A stretch of DNA of 64,000 nt from Pandoraea oxalativorans. Lineage in GTDB: Bacteria; Pseudomonadota; Gammaproteobacteria; Burkholderiales; Burkholderiaceae. Positions 53,812-62,874 of this stretch are shown here, in pieces. The number at the start of each line of letters is the position of its first letter. Position 1 is the first letter of the stretch. Where the stretch lies: assembly GCF_000972785.3 (NCBI RefSeq), contig NZ_CP011253.3, positions 4,092,001 to 4,156,000 of the forward strand. The letters are read 5' to 3'. Both the position numbers and the translations under genes were made by a program. The notes beneath the pieces are model-generated. The model made no database searches and had not been told where the DNA came from. It saw only the letters and a list, made by a program, of their open reading frames with translations.

Positions 53812-55067
53812 TGGCAGGAATTTGCCATCAGGAGTGCGTGGAGATGCTGGATCGCAAGCTGCTGGAGTCGCTGGGAGGCTGGCAGGGCTATGCCGTCGAA
53901 CGCGTGGAGTGGCCCGAGGGCACAGGGCGCACGCTGTCGATCTATTTGAAGCCAACCGCCAAGGTGATGCTGTGCGAGCAGTGCGGCGCACGATGTCGCC
54001 AGGTCCATGAGACCACGGTGCGCCGGGTGCGAGATCTGCCGTTATTTGAGTACCGGGTTGTTCTTCATGTTCCACGCCGGCGCTTGTTGTGTGAGCAATG
54101 CGGTGGCCCGCGCCTGGAGCGGCTTACTTGGCTGGGTCGCTACCAGCGGGTGACGGATCGGCTTGCGGCGGCCTGCAGCCAATTGCTGCAATCGAGCAAC
54201 GTGCAGGCGGTGGCGAGGTTCTTCGAGCTGGGTTGGCATACCGTCAAGACGCTGGACAAGGCCCGGCTCCGAGCGTCAGTGCGCGAACCGGATTGGTCCA
54301 GGATCGAGTATTTAGCGATGGACGAGTTCGCCCTGCATAAAGGGCATCGGTACGCGACGGTAGTCGTCGATCCGATCAGCAGGCAGGTGCTGTGGATCGG
54401 CCCAGGACGCTCACGCGAGACGGCTCGGGCGTTCTTCGAGCAATTGCCGCGTGGGGTCGCCCAACGCATCAAGGCCGTAGCCATCGACATGACTACGGCC
54501 TACGAGTTAGAAATCCAGGCCCACTGCCCACGGGCGGAGATCGTCTATGACTTGTTCCATGTCGTGGCCAAGTACGGACGAGAGGTCATTGATCGGGTGC
54601 GCGTGGATCAGGCCAACCAACTGCGCCAGGACCGTCCCGCGCGCCGGGTCATCAAATCGAGCCGCTGGCTGTTATTGCGCAACCGCGACAAGCTAGACCG
54701 GCAGCAGGCCGTCCGGCTCGACGAATTGCTGCAAGCCAACCAGCCGCTGCTGACGGTCTATGTCCTGAGGGACGAACTCAAGCGGCTCTGGTTCTACCGA
54801 AGACCTGCCTGGGCAAAACAAGCCTGGCACCACTGGTGCGAGCAGGCCGAGCAAAGCGGAATAGCCCCCTTGAACACCTTCGCTCAGCGTCTGAAAGGCT
54901 ATCTGCATGGCATCCTGGCCAGATGCCGACATCGTCTAAACACCAGCATCGTTGAGGGCATTAACAACACTATCAAGGTCATTAAGCGGCGCGCCTACGG
55001 CTACCGCGACGAGGAATATTTCTTCCTCAAAATCCGCGCCGCCTTCCCCGGTAATGCTCAATGAACC
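53761..55067 (+). mobile_element. ISL3-family insertion sequence, complete, with imperfect 19-bp terminal repeats
   Basis: A 1307-base element. The left end GGTTCATCGCGCAATAGCG (53761-53779) and the inverse of the right end GGTTCATTGAGCATTACCG (55049-55067) agree at 15 of 19 bases. The flanks AAGAAAAA (53753-53760) and AAAAAAAA (55068-55075) differ at one base. They fit an 8-bp target duplication in an A-rich site, as ISL3 elements make. One transposase gene fills the element and its end overlaps the right repeat. The element entered at the fba terminator and cut the 3' end of the SecD-head-like gene. Confidence 0.88.
53844..55064 (+). CDS. ISL3-family transposase
   Basis: A 406-residue DDE transposase. 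The N-terminal zinc-finger-like region has two Cys pairs (MLCEQCGARC and LLCEQCGGPR). The DDE catalytic core shows EYLAMDEFALHKGHRYATVV (first Asp), KAVAIDMTTAYELEIQ (second Asp) and SIVEGINNTIKVIKRRAYGY (Glu). The ISL3 C-terminus YFFLKIRAAFP is intact, so the gene looks functional. ATG 53844 has AGGAG ten bases upstream; ATG 53808 would add 12 residues. The gene's codon use is less GC-rich than its neighbours, suggesting recent arrival. Confidence 0.93.
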   Translation: MLDRKLLESLGGWQGYAVERVEWPEGTGRTLSIYLKPTAKVMLCEQCGARCRQVHETTVRRVRDLPLFEYRVVLHVPRRRLLCEQCGGPRLERLTWLGRYQRVTDRLAAACSQLLQSSNVQAVARFFELGWHTVKTLDKARLRASVREPDWSRIEYLAMDEFALHKGHRYATVVVDPISRQVLWIGPGRSRETARAFFEQLPRGVAQRIKAVAIDMTTAYELEIQAHCPRAEIVYDLFHVVAKYGREVIDRVRVDQANQLRQDRPARRVIKSSRWLLLRNRDKLDRQQAVRLDELLQANQPLLTVYVLRDELKRLWFYRRPAWAKQAWHHWCEQAEQSGIAPLNTFAQRLKGYLHGILARCRHRLNTSIVEGINNTIKVIKRRAYGYRDEEYFFLKIRAAFPGNAQ

Positions 55068-55115
55068 AAAAAAAAGCCCGGCTTCTGTTCCAGCGCGTGC
55101 TGGCGAAAGCCGGGC
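55068..55115 (-). terminator. fba terminator adjoining the IS right end
   Basis: GCCCGGCTT (55076-55084) pairs with AAGCCGGGC (55107-55115); inner CCAGC and GCTGG also pair. On the minus strand it is followed by eight Ts (A run 55068-55075). It terminates the pgk-pyk-fba direction, about 105 bases after the fba stop at 55221. The A run is also the IS target-site copy. Confidence 0.85.
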
Positions 55116-55220
55116 CTGCGACCTGAGGAGGATCGGGCGTCCGACGTTCGTCAGCGTCCTCCCCTCGCAGGTCGGGCATTGCGCCGTCCGGGGAACCCGG
55201 CGCGGCGGCGATGCGCGGAT

Positions 55221-56285
55221 TTACTTCACGATCTGAGCGAGATCGCCGCTCTTGTACTTCTCGGCCATCTTGTCGAGCGAGACCGACTTGATCTTGCCAG
55301 CCTGACCTTCGCAGCCGAACGACAGGTAGCGCGCCTTGCAAACCTGCTTGGCGGCTTCGCGTGCGGGCTTCAAGTAGTCGCGCGGGTCGAACTTGCTCGG
55401 GTTTTCGAACAGATAGCGACGGATCGCGCCGGTCATGGCCAGACGGATGTCGGTATCGATGTTGATCTTGCGCACGCCGTGCTTGATGCCTTCGACGATC
55501 TCTTCGACCGGCACGCCGTACGTTTCCTTCATGTCGCCACCGAATTCACGGATCTCGGCGAGCAGTTCCTGCGGCACCGACGACGAACCGTGCATCACCA
55601 GGTGGGTGTTCGGAATGCGGCGGTGGATTTCCTTGATGCGGTCGATGGCGAGAATGTCGCCCGTCGGCTTGCGGCTGAACTTGTAAGCGCCGTGCGAGGT
55701 ACCGATGGCGATGGCCAGCGCGTCGCATTGCGTCTGGTGCACGAAGTCGGCGGCCTGATCCGGATCGGTCAGCAGTTGCTCGCGGGTCATCGTGCCGTCC
55801 GCGCCGTGGCCATCTTCCTTGTCGCCCTTCATCGTTTCGAGCGAACCCAGCACGCCCAGCTCGGCTTCCACCGTCACGCCGATGTAGTGCGAGAACTCGA
55901 CGACCTTCTTCGACACTTCGACGTTGTACTCGTAGCTGGCGACCGACTTGCCGTCGGCTTCGAGCGAACCGTCCATCATCACGCTCGAGAAGCCGCTCTT
56001 GATCGCAGCCATACAGACCGCCGGCGACTGGCCGTGATCCTGGTGCATCACGACCGGGATATGCGGGTGGGCTTCCACGGCCGCCGAGATCAGGTGACGC
56101 AGGAACGCTTCGCCAGCGTACTTACGGGCACCGGCCGAGGCCTGCATGATGACCGGCGCGCCAACTTCGTCGGCAGCGGCCATGATCGCGGAAACCTGTT
56201 CCAGATTGTTGACGTTGAAGGCCGGCAGACCGTAGCCGTTTTCGGCGGCGTGGTCGAGCAGCTGTCGCATAGAGACTAGGGGCAT
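55221..56285 (-). CDS. fba: class II fructose-1,6-bisphosphate aldolase
   Basis: Reversibly splits fructose-1,6-bisphosphate into dihydroxyacetone phosphate and glyceraldehyde-3-phosphate with a divalent metal; 354 residues. The N-terminus [26 protein letters not shown], metal site [11 protein letters not shown] near 80, the [12 protein letters not shown] block with catalytic residues near 140, and [11 protein letters not shown] near 280 are those of the CbbA/FbaA-type class II enzymes. It lies downstream of pyk on the same strand, 132 bases away. Confidence 0.96.
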   Translation of the reverse strand: MPLVSMRQLLDHAAENGYGLPAFNVNNLEQVSAIMAAADEVGAPVIMQASAGARKYAGEAFLRHLISAAVEAHPHIPVVMHQDHGQSPAVCMAAIKSGFSSVMMDGSLEADGKSVASYEYNVEVSKKVVEFSHYIGVTVEAELGVLGSLETMKGDKEDGHGADGTMTREQLLTDPDQAADFVHQTQCDALAIAIGTSHGAYKFSRKPTGDILAIDRIKEIHRRIPNTHLVMHGSSSVPQELLAEIREFGGDMKETYGVPVEEIVEGIKHGVRKINIDTDIRLAMTGAIRRYLFENPSKFDPRDYLKPAREAAKQVCKARYLSFGCEGQAGKIKSVSLDKMAEKYKSGDLAQIVK

Positions 56286-56417
56286 GATGTTCTCCTTGGA
56301 ATCACAAAACTAAGCAAATCTTTCTTCGATCCGGAGGCGCCCCGCATGACGACAGCTCGCGCCCGGCGCGGTCGGTGCCATATGCACCGCCTCGCCGTAC
56401 TCGCGCGGCCCGCTTGG

Positions 56418-57860
56418 TCATGCCTGGCCCACCTGAACGATCTTCAACGTGTTGGTGCCGCCGGGTTGCCCCATCGGCTCGCCTACCGTCAGCACGATCG
56501 TGTCGCCGCGCTTCACAATGCCGTTCGAAAGCAGCAGTTGTTCGGCTTGCTTGAGCGCGTGATCGCGGTCATGCGTGGCGTCGGCGCGCATCGCGTAGAC
56601 GTTGCGATACAGCGCCATTTTGCGATGGCTGCTCATCTGCGAAGTCAGCGCAAAAATCGGCACATGAATCTTGTGACGGGACAGCCACAACGCGGTCGCG
56701 CCCGATTCGGTCAGCGCCACGATGGCTTTCGCGCCAAGATGATACGCGGTAAACAGGGCACCGGCCGCAATCGTTTGGTCGATGCGCGTAAAAGTTTGGT
56801 CCAGCCAGTCGCGATCGAGTTCCACCGTTTCCGAGCGCTCGGCTTCGACGCAAATCGCCGCCATCGTCTCGATCGTCTCGACCGGGTACTTGCCTGCCGC
56901 GCTTTCCGCCGACAGCATCACCGCGTCGGTGCCGTCGAGCACCGCGTTGGCGACGTCCGACACTTCCGCGCGGGTCGGCACCGGGTTGTGAATCATCGAC
57001 TCCATCATCTGCGTGGCCGTGATGGTCGTCTTGTTCATCTCGCGCGCGAGCTTGATCATGCGCTTCTGGAGCGCCGGGACCGCCGCATTGCCGACTTCGA
57101 TGGCCAGGTCGCCACGCGCGACCATGATGCAGTCCGAGGCTGCCAGAATCTCTTCGAGCGCCGGAATCGCTTCCGCACGCTCGATCTTCGCGATCATCAG
57201 CGGCTTGATGCCGTACGGCTCGCCCGCCACGTTCGCCAGTCGCCGCGCCATTTCCATGTCGGTGGCGTTCTTCGGGAACGAGACCGCGACGTAATCGGCG
57301 CCCAGCGCCATCGCGGTCTTGATGTCTTCCATGTCCTTCGACGTGAGCGCCGGGGCCGTCAGCCCGCCGCCCTGCCGGTTGATGCCCTTGTTGTTCGACA
57401 GGTCGCCGCCGACCTTCACGGTCGTGTGGATCTCGCTGCCGAGCACGCGATCGACGATCAGCACGATCAGGCCGTCGTTGAGCAGCAGCACGTCGCCCGT
57501 GCGCACGTCGCGCGGCAGTTCCTTGTAGTCCAGACCGACGCGCTCGTCGTTACCGAGTTCGCACTCGCTGTCCAGAATGAACTTGGCGCCGGCTTCGAGC
57601 GTGGTCTTGCCGTTCTCGAACTTGCCGACGCGAATCTTCGGGCCCTGCAGGTCGGCCATGATGGCCACTTCGCGGCCCGCCGCCTTAGCGGCCGCGCGCA
57701 CCATTTCGGCGCGCTCGATGTGGTCCTGCGCCTTGCCGTGCGAGAAGTTCAGGCGAACGACGTCGACGCCTGCGGCGATCATGCGCGAAAGCACTTCCGG
57801 CGTGCTCGATGCCGGACCGATGGTGGCGACGATCTTGGTGGAGCGGTTCATTACATCCAT
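56418..57860 (-). CDS. pyk: pyruvate kinase
   Basis: Converts phosphoenolpyruvate and ADP to pyruvate and ATP. The product of about 480 residues begins NRSTKIVATIGPASSTPEVL. The active-site region is VRLNFSHGKAQDHIERAE near 35, MVARGDLAIEVGNAAVP near 245, the PK signature IATQMMES-like TATQMMESMIHNPVPTRAE, and SAESAAGKYPVETI near 320. The minus-strand sequence GAGGATGAAGAG is a good ribosome binding site for ATG 57860; ATG 57896 and ATG 57851 are alternatives. It is next to pgk in the same direction. Confidence 0.95.
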   Translation of the reverse strand: MDVMNRSTKIVATIGPASSTPEVLSRMIAAGVDVVRLNFSHGKAQDHIERAEMVRAAAKAAGREVAIMADLQGPKIRVGKFENGKTTLEAGAKFILDSECELGNDERVGLDYKELPRDVRTGDVLLLNDGLIVLIVDRVLGSEIHTTVKVGGDLSNNKGINRQGGGLTAPALTSKDMEDIKTAMALGADYVAVSFPKNATDMEMARRLANVAGEPYGIKPLMIAKIERAEAIPALEEILAASDCIMVARGDLAIEVGNAAVPALQKRMIKLAREMNKTTITATQMMESMIHNPVPTRAEVSDVANAVLDGTDAVMLSAESAAGKYPVETIETMAAICVEAERSETVELDRDWLDQTFTRIDQTIAAGALFTAYHLGAKAIVALTESGATALWLSRHKIHVPIFALTSQMSSHRKMALYRNVYAMRADATHDRDHALKQAEQLLLSNGIVKRGDTIVLTVGEPMGQPGGTNTLKIVQVGQA

Positions 57861-58072
57861 CTCTTCATCCTCTTTGAGTAACAGCGCTTTCGACATTACT
57901 GGCGCTTAGAGGTTTGTAACGCAATTAGGCCGCCGCAGGTTAACCAAAAAGTTTGTATTGTCCGTACGAAATCGTTTGATTCGATCTCTGACGTTCGCAA
58001 TAAAGCGATCAAAACCGCCCTCGGCGAACGTTTTCCGGACCTACGAACTCCCCTGCAAGCCCCGCTCCACCA

Positions 58073-58098
58073 GGGTTTGCGCGTTTCGGAGCAAACCC
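58073..58098 (-). terminator. Hairpin between pgk and pyk
   Basis: GGGTTTGC (58073-58080) pairs with GCAAACCC (58091-58098), loop of ten bases, 28 bases after the pgk stop on the minus strand. There is no T run, so it may be a processing site or a weak terminator. The rest of 57897-58125 should hold the pyk promoter, with no clear motif seen. Confidence 0.4.
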
Positions 58099-58125
58099 AA
58101 CACAAATTCCACGCGTTCCGCCCGA

Positions 58126-59331
58126 TCAGTTCGACTGGGCCGCGCGTTGTTCCAGTACGTCGACGGCCGGAAGCGTCTTGCCTTCGAGGAATTCGAGGAA
58201 CGCGCCGCCGCCGGTCGAGATGTAGCTGACCTGATCGGCGATACCGTACTTGGCGATGGCCGCGAGCGTGTCGCCGCCACCGGCAATCGAGAAGCCCTTG
58301 GCCGCAGCAATGGCGCGCGCCAGGGTTTCCGTGCCGTGACCGAACTGGTCGAATTCGAACACGCCGACCGGACCGTTCCAGACGATGGTGCCCGCGCTGC
58401 CCAGTTGCTCGGCCAGCTTGGCGGCCGTTTGCGGGCCGATGTCGAGGATCATGTCGTCGGCAGCCACGTCGGCGGCGGCCTTAACGGTCGCTGCGGCGTT
58501 CGCGCTGAATTCCTTCGCGCACACCACGTCCGTCGGGATCGGCACCGAGGCGCCGCGCGCGGCCATGGCGTCGATGATCGCCTTGGCTTCTTCGACCAGA
58601 TCGGCTTCGGCGAGCGACTTGCCGATGGGCAGACCGGCGGCCAGCATGAACGTGTTGGCGATGCCACCGCCCACGATCAGTTGGTCGACCTTGTCGGCCA
58701 GCGTCTTGAGGATGGTGAGCTTGGTGGAAACCTTCGAGCCGGCCACGATGGCCACGAGCGGGCGCGCCGGTGCGTTCAGCGCCTTGCCCAGCGCTTCGAG
58801 TTCGGCGGCGAGCAGCGGGCCTGCGCAAGCGACCGGCGCGTACTTGGCGATGCCGTGCGTGGTGGCTTCGGCGCGGTGGGCCGTGCCGAACGCGTCGTTT
58901 ACATAGACGTCGCACAGCTTGGCCATCTTCTGCGCCAGTTCGTCGTTGTCCTTCTTCTCGCCCTTGTTGACGCGGCAGTTCTCCAGCAGCACGACCGCCC
59001 CCGGGGCCAGGTCAAAACCGCCGTCGACCCAGTCCGAGATCAGCTTCACGTCGCGGCCGAGCAATTCCGACAGACGCTTTGCCACCGGGGCGAGCGAATC
59101 GGCGGGCTTGAACTCGCCTTCCGTCGGGCGGCCCAGATGCGAGGTCACCATCACGGCAGCGCCGGCGTCGAGCGACATCTGGATCGCGGGCACCGAGGCG
59201 CGGATACGCGTGTCTTCCGTGATTCGGCCCTCATCGTCTTGCGGCACGTTCATGTCGGCGCGGATGAAGACACGTTTGCCGGCGAGGCGGCCCTGGGCGA
59301 TCAAATCGGAAAGACGTACGACGGAAGCCAT
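58126..59331 (-). CDS. pgk: phosphoglycerate kinase
   Basis: Transfers phosphate from 1,3-bisphosphoglycerate to ADP. The 401-residue product has the family signature [20 protein letters not shown] near residue 18, [22 protein letters not shown] near 58, [17 protein letters not shown] near 200, and the C-terminal [42 protein letters not shown] block. It is first of the pgk-pyk-fba series. The gene upstream on the same strand is azlD. Confidence 0.96.
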   Translation of the reverse strand: MASVVRLSDLIAQGRLAGKRVFIRADMNVPQDDEGRITEDTRIRASVPAIQMSLDAGAAVMVTSHLGRPTEGEFKPADSLAPVAKRLSELLGRDVKLISDWVDGGFDLAPGAVVLLENCRVNKGEKKDNDELAQKMAKLCDVYVNDAFGTAHRAEATTHGIAKYAPVACAGPLLAAELEALGKALNAPARPLVAIVAGSKVSTKLTILKTLADKVDQLIVGGGIANTFMLAAGLPIGKSLAEADLVEEAKAIIDAMAARGASVPIPTDVVCAKEFSANAAATVKAAADVAADDMILDIGPQTAAKLAEQLGSAGTIVWNGPVGVFEFDQFGHGTETLARAIAAAKGFSIAGGGDTLAAIAKYGIADQVSYISTGGGAFLEFLEGKTLPAVDVLEQRAAQSN

Positions 59332-59417
59332 GAGAATCCGGAATAAATGGTGGGAAAAACATGCATTTTAACTGATCCGACCGCTCCGATGCCCATTTTG
59401 CAGGTCCGACGTTCCAC

Positions 59418-59741
59418 CTACAGGAACAGTCGCCCCAGCGTATAAACGACCATCCCGATCACGATCATCTCGATCATGTTGCGCCGCCAGATGAACCAGC
59501 CCGTGGCCGCCACCGCCGCCGCGAGCTTGTGGTTGCCCAGATGCATGGCGAACTGATGATCGAGCAGCACGACCTCCGGTACGACGATGACGGCCAGCGC
59601 CGCCGCCGGCGCGTAGCGCAGGGCACGCTGCAGACGCTGCGGCAACGTCACGCGCTCGCCCGCGAGCAGGAAGAAGGTGCGCGTGACGATGGTGATGGCC
59701 GTCATCGCGACGAAGGCGAACCAGATTTCGAAGGTACTCAT
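59418..59741 (-). CDS. azlD: AzlD-family branched-chain amino-acid export subunit
   Basis: A 107-residue membrane protein with four short hydrophobic segments: TFEIWFAFVAMTAITIVTRT, RALRYAPAAALAVIVVPEVVL, KLAAAVAATGWFIWRR and IEMIVIGMVVYTLGRLFL. ALRYAPAAALAVIVVPEVV is the family hallmark. The ATG overlaps the azlC stop (TGATG at 59739-59743), so translation is coupled. AzlC and AzlD together export branched-chain amino acids or similar compounds. Confidence 0.9.
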   Translation of the reverse strand: MSTFEIWFAFVAMTAITIVTRTFFLLAGERVTLPQRLQRALRYAPAAALAVIVVPEVVLLDHQFAMHLGNHKLAAAVAATGWFIWRRNMIEMIVIGMVVYTLGRLFL

Positions 59742-60598
59742 CAGCGACGCTCTCCCGACGTGCGGCGTTCCTCTTGGACGGCGTCCGACGGAGCTTCGCC
59801 GATCTTCGTCGTCATCGGCGCATTTGCCGCCACGTCGTCCCCTGTCGAAATCGGCACCCGCACCGGGTTGGCCAGCGCCAGGCGCTTCGCATGGCGCGCC
59901 GCCAGTTCGTCGCACACCATGCCCGCAGCCAGCGCGCCGAGCACACCCAGCACGAGATTGAGGCGATACGGCAAATCGAACGCGAGCACCCCGATGAGCG
60001 ACGCGAGCGCGACCGCCAGCATCGTCGAGCGGCTGTTGATCGTGTGCACCATCATGGGAATGAGCGCGAGCGTGCCCGCGAAGCCCAGCCCCCAGCTATC
60101 GGGCACCAGTGCCCCGAGCACGATGCCGAGAATCGACGACACGTGCCAGACCGCCCAGTTGCTCAGCGTGATGCCGTAATACGTCCCCTCTTTGCCCGGT
60201 ACGTAGCCGTTCGCGAAGTTCTGGTTCATGAACATCACGAAACCGAGATCGCCATTGACGTAACCCAGCGCGATGCGACGCGGCAACGACAGATAGGAGA
60301 AGTGCGGCTGGAGGCCCGCGCTGAAGATCACAAAGCGCAGATTGACGATGCCGACCGTGAGCAAGATCGTCCAGAGCGGCATACCCGCGGCGAACAGCGG
60401 CAGCGAGGCCAGTTGCGCCGACCCCGCATAGAGCATCAGGCTCATGCCGATGGCCTGCGGCACGCTCAGCACCGATTTGCTCATGGCGACGCCTGTCACC
60501 AGACCCCATGAAAAAATGGCGGGTAAAAGCGGCGAAATAATGCGGAAACCGGCCGCGAACCCTTCACGTTCAGCGGCAGGCAAACGAAACATTGACAT
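59741..60598 (-). CDS. azlC: AzlC-family branched-chain amino-acid export permease
   Basis: A 285-residue inner-membrane protein with about seven helices. AzlC signatures are REGFAAGFRIISPLLPAIFSWGLVTGVA, LMLYAGSAQLASLPLFAAGMP, ILLTVGIVNLRFVIFSAGLQPHF and a conserved LPRRIALGYVNGDLGFVMF. The C-terminus is hydrophilic and longer than usual. ATG 60598 is used; the frame is open farther upstream but that part has no family similarity. Confidence 0.92.
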   Translation of the reverse strand: MSMFRLPAAEREGFAAGFRIISPLLPAIFSWGLVTGVAMSKSVLSVPQAIGMSLMLYAGSAQLASLPLFAAGMPLWTILLTVGIVNLRFVIFSAGLQPHFSYLSLPRRIALGYVNGDLGFVMFMNQNFANGYVPGKEGTYYGITLSNWAVWHVSSILGIVLGALVPDSWGLGFAGTLALIPMMVHTINSRSTMLAVALASLIGVLAFDLPYRLNLVLGVLGALAAGMVCDELAARHAKRLALANPVRVPISTGDDVAANAPMTTKIGEAPSDAVQEERRTSGERR

Positions 60599-61045
60599 GG
60601 TCGGCTGGGGGGCAGCGCCGGGGTGAGCGACGCGGTGTCTGGCATTACGGGGCGAAGCGGTCCCGACGGCGCCCGGCACGCCCGAGATGACCGCTAGCGG
60701 TCACGGCGCCCGCCAGGGCTGCCGGATTGTCTCGTGAATATGTTCATCATTGGTGGCGGACGTGAGGCCATTATAGCCACGGTAAATAGTTACTTAGTAC
60801 GCGCAAAGCCGTCACTCGCGTGTTTTTTCTGATGCAACGCCGTCGCTGTGGCATACGCGCCACGCGTACCCGGCCATGACCGTCGGGGCGGCTAGCCGTC
60901 CGCAAAGGGCGGCGGCTGCTTTACAATAGCGTCTTTTGGTAAACGGGCGGACGTCACCCAGTGACCGACACCGTCCGGGCAATCCTCAAAACTTCGGATT
61001 CGCGGCCCGCCGCGAATTCATCGATATCACCACGGTCCGAACCCC
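60599..61045. promoter_or_regulatory. Divergent intergenic region between azlC and the zinc-finger gene
   Basis: A 447-base gap with no supported gene. It holds a 16-bp perfect palindrome, TGACCGCTAGCGGTCA (60688-60703), about 90 bases before the azlC start, which may be an operator. An AT-rich TTATAGCCACGGTAAATAGTTACTTAGTA stretch (about 60770-60800) is a candidate promoter area. For the zinc-finger gene, TTTACAATAGCG (60920-60931) is a possible -10 region. Confidence 0.45.
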
Positions 61046-61240
61046 ATGAGCGAAGTCAAACAAATGCCGGTCGTCGAAGTCGGCGCTGAAGATCTGCCGG
61101 TCCACTGCCCGAACCCGAAGATGCAGTTCTGGAGCAGCCACCCGCGCGTGTTCATCGACGTGAGCCACGGCGAAGCCGCCTGCGCCTATTGCGGCACGCG
61201 CTATCGCCTGAAGCCCGGCACCGTGATCAAGGGTCACTGA
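61046..61240 (+). CDS. small zinc-finger protein (zf-CHCC family)
   Basis: A 64-residue protein with the zf-CHCC pattern: VHCPNP near residue 20, HPRVFIDV, and the closing EAACAYCGTRYRL, giving the Cys-His-Cys-Cys set of the NDUFS6-like family. In Burkholderiales this gene sits next to waaF or ilvE genes. Cytoplasmic, no export signal; its role in bacteria is unclear. A GAACCCC sequence precedes the ATG. A hairpin and waaF follow. Confidence 0.9.
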   Translation: MSEVKQMPVVEVGAEDLPVHCPNPKMQFWSSHPRVFIDVSHGEAACAYCGTRYRLKPGTVIKGH

Positions 61241-61256
61241 TCCTGCGTCTTCCTCG

Positions 61257-61286
61257 TGAAACGGCCCGGCCGCCGGGCGCGTTTCA
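61257..61286 (+). terminator. Imperfect hairpin after the zinc-finger gene
   Basis: TGAAACGGCCCGGC (61257-61270) pairs with 61272-61286 with one bulge and a very short loop. There is no T run behind it, so it may be an attenuating or stabilising hairpin ahead of waaF. Confidence 0.45.
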
Positions 61287-61319
61287 TCGCCACGCTTAAC
61301 GAATTGAGTCTCCGCCACG

Positions 61320-62345
61320 ATGCATAAAGCCTTGGTGATCGCCCCCAACTGGATTGGGGACGCGCTGATGGCGCAGCCGTTGTTTACCCTGCTCAAGCGT
61401 CTGCATCCGCGTCTGACCATCGACGCGATCGCGCCCGGCTGGGTCGCCCCGGTGCTCGAACGCATGCCGGAGATTTCGCGCGTCGTCGCCACCGACCTCG
61501 CGCACGGCAAGTTGCAGCCGCTCGAGCGCTACCGGCTCGCGAGCGTGCTGGCCGACGAGGGGTACGACGCCGCCTATGTGCTGCCGAATTCCCTGAAATC
61601 GTCACTGATTCCGTGGCTGGCGCGCATTCCGTTGCGCATCGGCTACAAGGGCGAGCAGCGCTACGGCCTGCTCAACGTGCGTCACGCCAATCCGCGCAAG
61701 GACGAGCGCCCGCCGATGGTGCGGCATTATGCTGCGCTCGCGTTCGCACCGGGCGCCAAGCTGCCCGAGACGTTGCCGACGCCGCGCATCGAAGCCGACC
61801 TGAACGAATCGGCCCGCGTGTTCGCGCGCTTCGGCCTCGATCTGCGCGTGCCGCTCGTGGTGTTCTGCCCGGGCGCCGAGTTCGGACCGGCCAAGCGCTG
61901 GCCGCCGGGACACTTCGCGCAGCTCGCGCAGTTGGTGCGCCGCTCGTTCCCGTATGCGCAGATCGTCGCGCTCGGTTCGGGCAAGGACGGTGCGCTGGCG
62001 CAGCAAATCGCCGCCGATGCACCGTTCGTGCGCAATCTTTGCGGGCAGACGTCGCTGGCCGAGGCCTGCGCCCTGCTCGCACGCGCGAACGCCGTGGTGA
62101 GCAACGATTCCGGCCTGATGCATGTGACGGCCGCCCTGCGCCGCCCGCAGATCGCCTTGTTCGGTTCGTCCGATCCGCGCCACACGCCGCCGCTGTCCGA
62201 GCACGCGCACATCCTGTGGCTACAATTGGAGTGCAGCCCGTGTTTTGCTCGCGAATGTCCGCTGGGCCACACACGCTGTCTGAACGAGTTGATGCCCGAG
62301 CACGTGTTCGCGAATCTGCGCAACATTTTGCTGACGCAGCGCTGA
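61320..62345 (+). CDS. waaF: lipopolysaccharide heptosyltransferase II WaaF
   Basis: A glycosyltransferase family 9 enzyme that adds the second heptose to the inner core of lipopolysaccharide; 341 residues. The N-terminus has KALVIAPNWIGDALMAQPLFTLL. GFC-type nucleotide-sugar motifs include FCPGAEFGPAKRWPPGHFAQLA near 185 and SNDSGLMHVTAALRRPQIALFGSSDPRHTPP near 260. The C-terminal Cys block LECSPCFARECPLGHTRCLNELMPEHV is typical of WaaF. Acts at the inner membrane on the cytoplasmic side. Confidence 0.95.
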   Translation: MHKALVIAPNWIGDALMAQPLFTLLKRLHPRLTIDAIAPGWVAPVLERMPEISRVVATDLAHGKLQPLERYRLASVLADEGYDAAYVLPNSLKSSLIPWLARIPLRIGYKGEQRYGLLNVRHANPRKDERPPMVRHYAALAFAPGAKLPETLPTPRIEADLNESARVFARFGLDLRVPLVVFCPGAEFGPAKRWPPGHFAQLAQLVRRSFPYAQIVALGSGKDGALAQQIAADAPFVRNLCGQTSLAEACALLARANAVVSNDSGLMHVTAALRRPQIALFGSSDPRHTPPLSEHAHILWLQLECSPCFARECPLGHTRCLNELMPEHVFANLRNILLTQR

Positions 62346-62402
62346 GCGCCGCGCACGGCAAGCTTTCGGTTCGATCCTGGTAACACTCAACGGTAAATCC
62401 TC

Positions 62403-62858
62403 ATGCCACGTTTTGTCCGTCTGTTCGATGCCGCCAGTGAAACCATCACGGCCTTTTATGACGCGCTGCGCCGTGGTCAGACGGATCGCGCGATGACACT
62501 CTGGGCGAACGAGGATTTCGTCAGCTACATTCGCGCCGACGGCACCCGCTGGGACGGCCTTGAGCAGATCCGCAGCGGCCTCGTTGCCCAGTTCGCGCAG
62601 AGCGTCGTGCTGATCGACTCGCTCGACACGACCGAGTACGACACCGTCGGCACGGTCGTGCACACGGCGACCGAAGCCATTCGCGTGGGCAAGGAAGACG
62701 CTGGGCAAACGACCGCCCAGCTGATCCACACGACCTACGTGCTGGTGCACGAGCAAGGCGACTGGCGCTTCGCCCACATCCACTCAAGCCCCCTGCCGCC
62801 GCATGCCGTCGAGCAATTCAGCCTGATGATGCACGCGCGTCCGGACGGGCTGCACTGA
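62403..62858 (+). CDS. SnoaL/NTF2-like (DUF4440-type) protein
   Basis: A 151-residue single-domain protein of the NTF2-like fold: FYDALRRGQTDRAMTLWANEDFVSYIRADGTRWDG, then strands ending DWRFAHIHSSPLPP. HIHSS near the C-terminus is common in the SnoaL-like/YybH group. No catalytic motif is evident. It is 57 bases after waaF and 16 before the YheT-like gene, so the three may be co-transcribed. Function unknown. Confidence 0.8.
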   Translation: MPRFVRLFDAASETITAFYDALRRGQTDRAMTLWANEDFVSYIRADGTRWDGLEQIRSGLVAQFAQSVVLIDSLDTTEYDTVGTVVHTATEAIRVGKEDAGQTTAQLIHTTYVLVHEQGDWRFAHIHSSPLPPHAVEQFSLMMHARPDGLH

Positions 62859-62874
62859 GCCGTTCGGTGGTCGC

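Noticed and set aside
53808..53843. Earlier start for the transposase at 53808
   Set aside because: It has no ribosome binding site as good as the AGGAG before 53844. It overlaps the stop of the SecD-head-like gene, so it remains possible but not preferred.
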